Below, in pieces: positions 50,472 through 57,643 of a stretch of 64,000 nt of DNA. The notes under the pieces are model-generated. The model made no database searches. It was not told where the DNA came from and was given only the letters and a program-made list of their open reading frames with translations. The position numbers were made by a program, and so were the translations under genes. The DNA is taken from assembly GCF_000166415.1 (NCBI RefSeq), contig NC_014654.1, forward strand, positions 806,001 to 870,000, written 5' to 3'. The DNA is from Halanaerobium hydrogeniformans (lineage in GTDB: Bacteria > Bacillota > Halanaerobiia > Halanaerobiales > Halanaerobiaceae). Numbering within the stretch: position 1 is the first letter of the stretch; each line of letters opens with the position of its first letter.

Positions 50472-50572
50472 AACTTAAGTAATACCTTTAACCTGTCCGT
50501 CATTCACTCACTTATAAATATACTAAAAATATAGTAGTTAATAAAATATTAATTAACAGAGGATGTTTTAAG

Positions 50573-51862
50573 ATGGATAAAAACTTAAAACTATATTTAA
50601 CAACAATTTTTACAGCTGCCTTTTTAGTTTTTTTGCGTCTAGGCAGCAGCTATATATTTGATTTTGCTCTGAATGAGGTGCTTTTTTTTACTGCAGCTCT
50701 TTTGATATTAAGTAATATGAGCATGTTATTTAATAGTATCTCTAAGGTTATAACATCTATGAACCTGCCGATTTTGCTGACGACCTTTGTTGTATTAAAT
50801 CCTTTCTGGGCTGCAGTGGTATCTGCTGTAGGTACTACAGAATTTAAGACTAGAGAAAGTGGTTTTATCTGGTTTAAATTTTTATTTAACAGAGCTGTTT
50901 TTTTCCTGAGCGCAGCTGCCGGTGCTTTAGCTTTTAATTTTACCCAGGCGCGGCTGGGGGAAAGTGGTTTTCCATTTTCAGCCCTTCTGGCAGCCAGTCT
51001 AATTTATTTTCTGGTAGATAATATTTTAGTTTACATAGTTCTATATTTAGCTGAAAATGATATTAAACAAACTTCTTTAATTAATTATTTTTTCGAACTT
51101 TCTAAAAATTTAGTTACATCTTATTTTATCGGTATTATACTATTTGCTTCCTATATTTATTTTGGCAAGGTCTTTTTTGCTCTGGTAATTGTATTATTAT
51201 ATGTGATTAAAGATTTCTTTTATTCGCGTTTACAGCAGATCAACTCCTATACCCAGATCGTGGAGAGCTTTTTAAAGGTTATCGATTCTAAAGATCATTA
51301 TACTGAAGGCCACTGTAAGCGGGTAGCATATTACACCTATCATCTCTGTAAACAGCTTGGATTATCAAAAACAAAGTCAGAAAAAATAATCAATGTGGCT
51401 AAAATTCATGATATAGGTAAAATTTATGTTAATGATGAAGTATTAAAAAGTTCTGATAAATTATCTAATACTCAGTATCAGGAGATAAAAAAACACGCAG
51501 TTTATGGATATCAACTTTTGAAGGATATAGATATTTTAAAAGAAGAACTGGATGTTTTATTACACCATCATGAGCGATGGGATGGGACCGGTTATCCTGA
51601 TGGTCTTTCCGAAAAAGAGATACCAATTGGGGCCAGGATATTAAATATCACGGATTCTTTTGATGTTATGACAACAGGAAGAAGTTATAAAGCACCATTA
51701 ACAAAAATGGAAACAATAGAAGAATTAGAGATCTGTTCTGGCAGTCAATTTGATCCAGAAATTGCTGCAGAAATGATTAAACTGATTGAAGATGGGCATT
51801 TTGACAACAACTTTTTAAGAGAGGATTTAATTAGTGAGTACCAATTTTCTATAGAATATTAA
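50573..51862 (+). CDS. Membrane-bound HD-GYP domain phosphodiesterase
   Basis: A 429-aa protein. About six to seven membrane segments form an MHYT/MASE-like sensor part up to residue ~220. The cytoplasmic HD-GYP domain follows (~230-400): HDIGKI near 278, HHHERWDGTGYPDGLSEKEIPIGARILNITDSFDVMTT near 331-368. The GYP motif is intact (GTGYPDG), so cyclic-di-GMP hydrolysis is likely. Ribosome site AGAGGATG. The next gene is 15 bp downstream, so they are probably co-transcribed. Confidence 0.9.
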   Translation: MDKNLKLYLTTIFTAAFLVFLRLGSSYIFDFALNEVLFFTAALLILSNMSMLFNSISKVITSMNLPILLTTFVVLNPFWAAVVSAVGTTEFKTRESGFIWFKFLFNRAVFFLSAAAGALAFNFTQARLGESGFPFSALLAASLIYFLVDNILVYIVLYLAENDIKQTSLINYFFELSKNLVTSYFIGIILFASYIYFGKVFFALVIVLLYVIKDFFYSRLQQINSYTQIVESFLKVIDSKDHYTEGHCKRVAYYTYHLCKQLGLSKTKSEKIINVAKIHDIGKIYVNDEVLKSSDKLSNTQYQEIKKHAVYGYQLLKDIDILKEELDVLLHHHERWDGTGYPDGLSEKEIPIGARILNITDSFDVMTTGRSYKAPLTKMETIEELEICSGSQFDPEIAAEMIKLIEDGHFDNNFLREDLISEYQFSIEY

Positions 51863-51877
51863 AAATGGGGGTCTGGC

Positions 51878-52498
51878 TTGGCTATGGAGAAGAATATTAA
51901 GAATTTAATTCAGGAGTTAGATGGTGTGGTCTCATGTACTTTAACTGGTGGTAATGAAGTAGACGAAATACATATTATTGCTGATCAAAAAAGAGATCCA
52001 AAAAGGATTGTAAGAGATGTAGAAACAGTATTTTTGGTTCATAATGATCAAAAAATTGATCATAAAAAAATTAGTATTGCAAGAATTAGAAGTGATTTTT
52101 CCCAGGATATAGAGAAAATGGCTTCAAATAGGGTTGAATTAATCTCTGTTTATACTGAAAATAATCGTTCTCGCTGTATGGTGATAATGGAAATTAATGA
52201 AGAGCGAATAGAAGAGAGCTTCGAAGCTCAAGTTGGAGAAAGTATCGAAAAACTAATTGCCAGGTCAGTGATAGAAGTTTTAAATAGATACTTTAAAATT
52301 GAAGGACGTTTGATTGTAGAAGATGTTTTTACGGTAAAAGGAAAAGAAGATTTGGTAATTGCACAAGTATCTAAATTTGAAAGCCAGAGAAATCGACTGG
52401 CAGAAAAGTTGGTTGGAGCAGTTTATCTAGATAATAATATGGCTTTAGCAATTGCAAAAGCCTGTTTGAAGGCGGTCAATCGTCAGTTAACAGCTTAA
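51878..52498 (+). CDS. Conserved protein of unknown function (206 aa)
   Basis: The N-terminal ~75 residues (ELDGVVSCTLTGGNEVDEIHIIADQKRDPKRIVRDVETVFLVHND, then IDHKKISIARI) resemble a small conserved domain found in many Gram-positive hypothetical proteins. The C-terminal part (~80-206) is alpha/beta, with RVELISVYTENNRSRCMVIMEI and a final helix ALAIAKACLKAVNRQL. No membrane segment or catalytic motif is seen. It starts with TTG at 51878, 7 nt after GGGGG; an ATG at 51884 is the alternative. It lies between HD-GYP and TetR genes. Confidence 0.6.
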   Translation: MAMEKNIKNLIQELDGVVSCTLTGGNEVDEIHIIADQKRDPKRIVRDVETVFLVHNDQKIDHKKISIARIRSDFSQDIEKMASNRVELISVYTENNRSRCMVIMEINEERIEESFEAQVGESIEKLIARSVIEVLNRYFKIEGRLIVEDVFTVKGKEDLVIAQVSKFESQRNRLAEKLVGAVYLDNNMALAIAKACLKAVNRQLTA

Positions 52499-52591
52499 TT
52501 AGCTCTGCTTAATCTGGGAATAAAAAATATAAAACTGGGTCCCAGCTTACCGGCTTTTTTATCAGAAATATTGCTGAAACTGCAATTTAAT

Positions 52592-52620
52592 TTGACATAA
52601 TAAATAAACTCTGCTACAAT
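52592..52620 (+). promoter_or_regulatory. Promoter of the TetR-family gene
   Basis: TTGACA (52592-52597), a 17-nt spacer and TACAAT (52615-52620). Operator 1 begins two bases after the -10. Confidence 0.8.
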
Positions 52621-52621
52621 A

Positions 52622-52639
52622 TGAATGAACATTCATTCA
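52622..52639 (+). promoter_or_regulatory. TetR-type operator 1
   Basis: TGAATGAACATTCATTCA, palindromic at 16 of 18 positions, just downstream of the tetR -10 and touching its ribosome site. The identical 18-mer occurs at 53831-53848 before the efflux operon. Confidence 0.8.
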
Positions 52640-52653
52640 AGGAGATGATTAAT

Positions 52654-53226
52654 GTGGGTCAGGAAACTAAATTAAAGATCAGAAATGCTGCAGTTCAGGT
52701 AATATCTAAAAAGGGCTTTTATAATACAAGAATGTCAGATATTGCTGAAGAGGCAGAACTTGCTGTTGGTACCCTCTATAACTATTTTAAGAGCAAAGAT
52801 GAAATCTTAGAATATATTTTCAAAAAAGAAATGGAAAGAAGAATGGAGATAATGGCAGAATTAAGAGAAAAAGATATCTCCACTAAAAAATTTCTTAAAG
52901 AATTTTTAGATAGACATTTTGAAGTATTAATCAGGAATCCTCATTTAGGTAGAGTGGTTGTCAGGGAAAAAGATTTTTCTGGTAGAGAAAAGTCAGGCAA
53001 TATTCAAAAGTTTATAGAAACATTAATCAAAGCTTTAGAAAATATATTTGTTGAGGCTATAGAAAACTCTGAGATTAAAGATCTTGACCCTCATTTGATG
53101 GCAGTTTTCTTTTTTGGGGCGATTCATGGAATTATAGAACATGCTCTAACTAAACCAGAAATAATGATGTTAAAAGATGCTCCGGAATTTATTATGGCGA
53201 GAATAGAGCATATATTTATCAAATAA
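52654..53226 (+). CDS. TetR-family repressor of the efflux/cupin genes
   Basis: A 190-aa regulator. The helix-turn-helix is KLKIRNAAVQVISKKGFYNTRMSDIAEEAELAVGTLYNYFKSKDEILEYIF (~residues 5-55), the standard TetR N-terminus; the rest is a helical ligand-binding domain with a hydrophobic helix near 145-165 (LMAVFFFGAIHGIIEHAL). The GTG at 52654 lies 9 nt after AAGGAG; the ATGs at 52621 and 52645 are inside or before the operator and ribosome site. Matching palindromes at its own promoter, at the cupin promoter and before the efflux operon define its likely regulon. Confidence 0.92.
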   Translation: MGQETKLKIRNAAVQVISKKGFYNTRMSDIAEEAELAVGTLYNYFKSKDEILEYIFKKEMERRMEIMAELREKDISTKKFLKEFLDRHFEVLIRNPHLGRVVVREKDFSGREKSGNIQKFIETLIKALENIFVEAIENSEIKDLDPHLMAVFFFGAIHGIIEHALTKPEIMMLKDAPEFIMARIEHIFIK

Positions 53227-53241
53227 TATTTATTCATCATT

Positions 53242-53259
53242 AATGAATGTATATTCATT
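53242..53259 (+). promoter_or_regulatory. Weaker TetR-type palindrome
   Basis: AATGAATGTATATTCATT, palindromic at 16 of 18 positions and related to operators 1, 3 and 4, 16 bp after the tetR stop. It may be an auxiliary site. Confidence 0.4.
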
Positions 53260-53314
53260 TTCTAATTAAATTTTGATTTCTGGGCCAGAACTATTTTCAA
53301 TGAAAGCAAATTAA

Positions 53315-53330
53315 TGTGAGCTGTATCACG
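53315..53330 (+). promoter_or_regulatory. CRP/FNR-type activator site before the cupin gene
   Basis: TGTGA-GCTGTA-TCACG matches the CRP consensus TGTGA-N6-TCACA in nine of ten positions. A TATACT -10 lies at 53352-53357, so the start would be near 53364. The site centre is then at about -41.5, the class II activator position. The -35 region itself is poor, as expected for an activated promoter. Confidence 0.55.
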
Positions 53331-53365
53331 GAATTAAATAGAGTAAAGCACTATACTTAATGTAC

Positions 53366-53383
53366 TGAATGAATAATCATTCA
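53366..53383 (+). promoter_or_regulatory. TetR-type operator 3, at the cupin promoter
   Basis: TGAATGAATAATCATTCA, palindromic at 16 of 18 positions, directly downstream of the predicted cupin start site. It shares TGAATGA and TCATTCA ends with operators 1 and 4. Confidence 0.75.
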
Positions 53384-53436
53384 TATTTGTAGATGGCGAT
53401 ATAAATTAAAATTAATCAAAGGGAAGGATGATAAAG

Positions 53437-53754
53437 ATGGAAATAATCAAATTAGAAGAACTAGAAGGAAAGAAAAATAAAAGAGGTGTAGTTGCAAAGG
53501 CAGTTTTGAAAAATGATAATGCTCAAGTTATGAATCTAGTTTTAAGTCCAGGTGATGTAGTACCTCCACATCAGGTACCGGTAGATGTATTTTTCTATAT
53601 TGTTGATGGTAAAGGAACTCTAAGTATTGGTGATGATTCAGCTGTTGTAGAAGCAGGTACAGTTATAACCTGTCCAACAAATACCAAGATGAAACTTGAA
53701 GCTGATCAGGGAGAGAAATTTGAAGTTTTAAATGTAAAAACACCTTCACTCTAA
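53437..53754 (+). CDS. Small cupin-domain protein
   Basis: A 105-aa single-domain cupin. LSPGDVVPPHQVPVDVFFYIVDGKGTLSIGD at ~41-71 is the first cupin motif, with one His of the metal site, and the following VEAGTVITCPTNTKMKLEAD is the second. No enzyme activity can be named. The ATG at 53437 is 9 nt after GGGAAGG; an ATG at 53428 touches that site. It has its own promoter with a CRP-like site and a TetR operator, and it is followed by a terminator and then by the efflux operon of the same regulon. Confidence 0.87.
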   Translation: MEIIKLEELEGKKNKRGVVAKAVLKNDNAQVMNLVLSPGDVVPPHQVPVDVFFYIVDGKGTLSIGDDSAVVEAGTVITCPTNTKMKLEADQGEKFEVLNVKTPSL

Positions 53755-53790
53755 ATTATAAAGTGTTTCCCAGGGAAAGTTCCAGAATAA

Positions 53791-53818
53791 GCCGGCTGTT
53801 TCTGGCAGCTGGTTTTTT
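53791..53818 (+). terminator. Terminator after the cupin gene
   Basis: CCGGCTG (53792-53798) pairs with CAGCTGG (53806-53812; one mismatch), followed by six T residues. Confidence 0.75.
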
Positions 53819-53830
53819 AATCTCAATAAG

Positions 53831-53848
53831 TGAATGAACATTCATTCA
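53831..53848 (+). promoter_or_regulatory. TetR-type operator 4, before the efflux operon
   Basis: TGAATGAACATTCATTCA, identical to operator 1. It lies between the cupin terminator and the ribosome site AAAGGGG of the first TolC gene. No clear -35/-10 fits in the 12 bp between terminator and operator, so the promoter may overlap the terminator, or reading through from the cupin gene may be used. Confidence 0.8.
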
Positions 53849-53864
53849 AAGGGGTATTGATAAT

Positions 53865-54944
53865 ATGAAAGCTAAAATAGCCATAATCTTAGTATTTTTC
53901 TTTAGCCTGTTATTTTTAGTGACCGGCCTTCAGGCAGCAGAGCATAATCAGTATAATTTAGAAGAATATCTAAAAGAAGCAGTTGAAAAAAGTAGAGAAC
54001 TTGAAGATTTCAAATTGGCTCTATTAGAAAAAGAAATTAATTTAAAAACGGTTAAGGCAGATCAAGAAGTATCACCTTCACCATTAAATTTAAGACAGGC
54101 AGAGTTGGAATTAGAATTAGCCGAAAAAGAACTAGAAAAGAAAAAAGCAGATTTAATTTATCAATTTCTAAACGACTTTTTTAATTATTATAAAACAGAA
54201 AACTTGATTGCTCTTCATCAAAGATATCTAGAAACTTTTAAAATAGAATTTGCTAATATTCAGCAAAAATACGAAGAGGGTATATTAATAAAATCAGATA
54301 TTTTTCAGGCTGAAGTTGAGTTAAACAGGGTTGAAGCTAATCTAAAAGCTGCCAAAAGAGATCATAATAAGATTAGCTATAAATTAAAAGATAATCTTGG
54401 CTTAAGTTATGATAGAAAATTAAAAATAACTTTTTCTGAAGCTGATTTAAAAGATTTTAGATTGGATAAAAGTTTAGATTCATTATTTGAGCTTGCTTTA
54501 GATAATAGAATAGAAGTTGAGTCTGCTGAAGTTAATAATGAGCTGCAAGAAATAAATTATAGATTAGCTCAGCAGGATTATAATCCCTGGCTGCAGGAAA
54601 AAAGGGCTGAAAATGAATATTTGAAGGCAAAAAATAATCTTGCTTTAACAAAATCAAGGATTAAAATAGATCTCAATAATCACTACCAGGATTATTATAA
54701 AAGTAAAGCTGATATAGAAAGCCAGCTTAAACTTAAAGCAAGTTTTGAAGAAGCACTTAGGGTTAAAAAACTATATTTTACAGAAGATTATATAAGTGGA
54801 ACCGAATTTTTAGAGGCAAAAAATGATTTGTATAATGCGGAAATAAATTATCTTCACACAAGAATTGATAATTACCTGGCATTAGCAGAATTATATTTAA
54901 GTGCCGGTGACTTCAAGGAGCTGTTTAGCTATGTTGAAAAATAA
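53865..54944 (+). CDS. TolC-family outer membrane efflux protein, first copy
   Basis: A 359-aa protein with a signal peptide (MKAKIAIILVFFFSLLFLVTGLQA) followed by long coiled-coil helices rich in Glu, Lys and Leu, as in TolC. It contains QQKYEEGILIKSDIFQAEVELNRVEANLKAAKRD (~residues 130-163), the repeated YxxGxxxxxDxxxAxxxL pattern of the family. It is shorter than usual (TolC ~430-480) and has lost part of one repeat. It overlaps the second TolC gene by 14 bp. It should form the outer membrane exit duct for the RND pump downstream. Confidence 0.87.
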   Translation: MKAKIAIILVFFFSLLFLVTGLQAAEHNQYNLEEYLKEAVEKSRELEDFKLALLEKEINLKTVKADQEVSPSPLNLRQAELELELAEKELEKKKADLIYQFLNDFFNYYKTENLIALHQRYLETFKIEFANIQQKYEEGILIKSDIFQAEVELNRVEANLKAAKRDHNKISYKLKDNLGLSYDRKLKITFSEADLKDFRLDKSLDSLFELALDNRIEVESAEVNNELQEINYRLAQQDYNPWLQEKRAENEYLKAKNNLALTKSRIKIDLNNHYQDYYKSKADIESQLKLKASFEEALRVKKLYFTEDYISGTEFLEAKNDLYNAEINYLHTRIDNYLALAELYLSAGDFKELFSYVEK

Positions 54945-56343
54945 AATAATTACAGCAGCTTTAATACTTTTAATGATCTTTTCTGCCTTATTTGTTAATT
55001 ATGAAAATCTTAAGGCAGCCGAAAGATTGGATTTGAGTACTGCTATAGAGATGGCACTTAAAAATAACCGCAATTTCGAAGCTGCCAGGAATAAACTGCT
55101 TCAGGCAGAAAAGCAGAGTGAAGCTGCAAAAACAATTATGAATTCAAAATTATTTGCTGAAACCGCCTGGCAGAGCGAAGAATTAAATCAATCGGGAGAC
55201 TTCATTGCTTCATTAAATTATCAGAAATTATTGGCCCAATCTAAAGGAACTAAGGCAGTTCTTCAAAAAGCAGAACTTGAACTATTAATAGCTAAGTTAA
55301 ACTTTGACAAAAATAGAGAAGAAGTTCTTCATAATTTAATTAAACAGTACTATGCTATTTTAAGTATTAATGAAAAAATTGAAAGTCAAAAAGTGATAAT
55401 TGAAGAAGCTGAATCATTTTTTGCAGATGCTAAAGCTCGATATGATGATGGTTTGTTAACAGAGGCAGACCTTTTAGAATTAGAAATTAACTTAGATAAA
55501 AGTTTAGATGCTTTAGCTAATTTAAAAAATGAAGAGCAGAGGGCTAAAGAACACCTGGCCAGATTAACTGCCTATCAGGAGACCGATTTTATAGTTCAAG
55601 CTCCAGAAAAAGACTTTGAGGTATATGAAGCTAGAGAAATGCTAATAGAAAAAGCATTAAATAACCGCAGTGATTATTTAACTCAGGAGTTAGAGCTGGA
55701 AATAATAAAAAGTGAAATAGCATATTTAGATAGTGAAAAAAGAGCAGATCTTAATTTGAGAGGCGAATATATATTCGAAGATGGCAGGATTAAAGCAGCT
55801 TTTAATGATGACTATCAGCTCAGCTTAAAAGGATCATTTGATACCATCGATAAAGAGCTTGTTGATAGAGATATGCTGCAAAGTGAAGAAACAATTAAAT
55901 TGATAGATAATTTAACTGAAGAAAGTGAATGGAAAATAACAGCCTCAATTTCCTATGAATTTTCAGATGGAGGCAGAAAAAAAGCAGAAAGCAAAGCCTT
56001 AGAAGCTGGCTATAATGCCCTTCATTTAAACAGGGAAGATTTAGAAGAGGAGCTTAAAATAGAAATTAAGCATTTAGTAAATAAAATTAGAGAGGCAGAA
56101 CAGAAGCTTTTAACTGCTGAAAAGAATCTAGAAAAAAGTAGATTACAGTATCAAAGCTCTAAAAATAGATTTGAACAGGGTGCAATAAATCAAAGTCAAT
56201 TGATAACTTCTCAGCGTCTTTTTAGAGAAGCCGAGGATAATAAGATTAATGCTGATTATAATTTATCACTAACTAAATTAGAACTGCTTGCTTATTTAGA
56301 AATTATTTATCAAGAAATTTTTGTCAGCAGTCTGGAGGTATAA
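54931..56343 (+). CDS. TolC-family outer membrane efflux protein, second copy
   Basis: A 470-aa protein with a signal peptide (KIITAALILLMIFSALFVNYENLKA). Two TolC-type repeats follow: LDLSTAIEMALKNNRNFEAARNKLLQAEKQ and ARYDDGLLTEADLLELEINLDKSLDAL in the first half, LQYQSSKNRFEQGAINQSQLITSQRLFREAEDNKINADYNL near the end. The ATG at 54931 lies inside the end of the first TolC gene after AAGGAG. Two adjacent TolC genes before one pump are unusual; they could form a mixed channel or serve different pumps. Confidence 0.9.
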   Translation: MLKNKIITAALILLMIFSALFVNYENLKAAERLDLSTAIEMALKNNRNFEAARNKLLQAEKQSEAAKTIMNSKLFAETAWQSEELNQSGDFIASLNYQKLLAQSKGTKAVLQKAELELLIAKLNFDKNREEVLHNLIKQYYAILSINEKIESQKVIIEEAESFFADAKARYDDGLLTEADLLELEINLDKSLDALANLKNEEQRAKEHLARLTAYQETDFIVQAPEKDFEVYEAREMLIEKALNNRSDYLTQELELEIIKSEIAYLDSEKRADLNLRGEYIFEDGRIKAAFNDDYQLSLKGSFDTIDKELVDRDMLQSEETIKLIDNLTEESEWKITASISYEFSDGGRKKAESKALEAGYNALHLNREDLEEELKIEIKHLVNKIREAEQKLLTAEKNLEKSRLQYQSSKNRFEQGAINQSQLITSQRLFREAEDNKINADYNLSLTKLELLAYLEIIYQEIFVSSLEV

Positions 56344-56344
56344 G

Positions 56345-57640
56345 ATGAAGAAAAACTTTAAAAAATATTTAATCATAGCTCTGATAATTATAGTAGGTAT
56401 AGCTGCTTTATTGCTTATAATTCAGCTGAGAAATAGAGAAGCAGAAAAAAGAGAAGAATTAGATTTAGGAGTACCTGTAGAAACTTATCAGCTTAGAAAA
56501 GATGATTTAGAAATAATACTAAATTATAGTGGTACGGTTAGTTATTTAAATAAAGCAAGAATTTTTCCGCAAACTCAGGGAGAGATTATTGACATTTATG
56601 TAGAAGAAGGTCAAAATATTGAAGCAGGAGAAGTATTAGCAAAATTAGATGATCGTGAAATCAGAAACAATTTAAGTCAGGCAGAGATGGCAAAACAAGA
56701 AACAGAGCTTGCCTATAAAAAAGCCGAGCTTTCACTTGAAAACTCCAAAAACAACTTAGTACAGAGCAGAGCTGCTTTAAATGAAGCTAAAAGCGATTTA
56801 GAACAATGGCGTAAAGACTATCAAAGGGACAAAAAATTATATGAAGAAGATGTAATTGCCAGAGTGAAATTTGAACAGAAAGAAAATCAATATCTAAAGG
56901 CAAGGTCAAGGGTTGAGAGCCTGGAGGCTGCACTTAATATTGCAAGAACGGCTATAACTATTGCCGAGTCTGATCTAGAGATAAGAGAAAGCCAATTAAA
57001 TCGGGCAGAAAGCGAATTAGAAAATGCCAGAATAAGACTTGATAATACAGAAGTAAAGGCACCTTTTTCAGGTATAATCCTGGATAAAATTTCTGAAAAA
57101 GGAGAAATGGCAGCCAGTTCTCAGCCTATATTTCTGGTATCAAAATCAGTAGAACAAATAGAGGTAGAAAGTCATATAGGAATGAGTGACCTCAATAAAA
57201 TCGCGATTGGCACTGAGGCTGAAATAACTTTTTCTAATTTAAAGGGAGAAAAGTTCAGAACAGAAATTAGTGAAATTTCTCCTATCTCCAATCCTCAAAA
57301 TAGAACACCAAAGATTAAATTTAAAATTGATAATAGGGAGCAAGTATTAAAAGATGGAATGGCAGCATCTTTAAAAATAATTGCAGACAAAATTGAAAAT
57401 GAGCTAATTATTCCCAATCAAGCTATTTTTGAATTTAGAGATCAAGCCCATGTTTATGTAATTAAAGATTCTCAAGCAGAATTAAGAAAAATTGAGCCCG
57501 GGATAAGTGATGGCCATTCTACTGTTGTTGAAGGTGGACTAAATGAAAATGAAATAGTAGCAGTTTCAAATATTAATGAACTTAGAGATGGAGCAGCAGT
57601 ATATTTAAGATCAGAACAGATTGAAAATGGAGATGATTAA
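56345..57640 (+). CDS. RND efflux membrane fusion protein (periplasmic adaptor)
   Basis: A 431-aa protein with an N-terminal membrane anchor (YLIIALIIIVGIAALLLIIQL), a lipoyl-like hairpin (ARIFPQTQGEIIDIYVEEGQNIEAGEVLAKLDDREI, ~residues 70-105), a long coiled coil to ~230, the second lipoyl half (LDNTEVKAPFSGIILDKISEKGEMAASSQPIF) and beta-barrel and membrane-proximal domains. The ATG at 56345 follows GGAGGT; the longer frame from 56321 is inside the TolC gene. It joins the RND pump to TolC. Confidence 0.93.
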   Translation: MKKNFKKYLIIALIIIVGIAALLLIIQLRNREAEKREELDLGVPVETYQLRKDDLEIILNYSGTVSYLNKARIFPQTQGEIIDIYVEEGQNIEAGEVLAKLDDREIRNNLSQAEMAKQETELAYKKAELSLENSKNNLVQSRAALNEAKSDLEQWRKDYQRDKKLYEEDVIARVKFEQKENQYLKARSRVESLEAALNIARTAITIAESDLEIRESQLNRAESELENARIRLDNTEVKAPFSGIILDKISEKGEMAASSQPIFLVSKSVEQIEVESHIGMSDLNKIAIGTEAEITFSNLKGEKFRTEISEISPISNPQNRTPKIKFKIDNREQVLKDGMAASLKIIADKIENELIIPNQAIFEFRDQAHVYVIKDSQAELRKIEPGISDGHSTVVEGGLNENEIVAVSNINELRDGAAVYLRSEQIENGDD

Positions 57641-57643
57641 GCT

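Noticed and set aside
52520-52560. Terminator between the conserved unknown gene and tetR
   Set aside because: CTGGG-T-CCCAG is followed by a T-run only after an 11-nt gap, so the stem and T-run do not form a convincing terminator.
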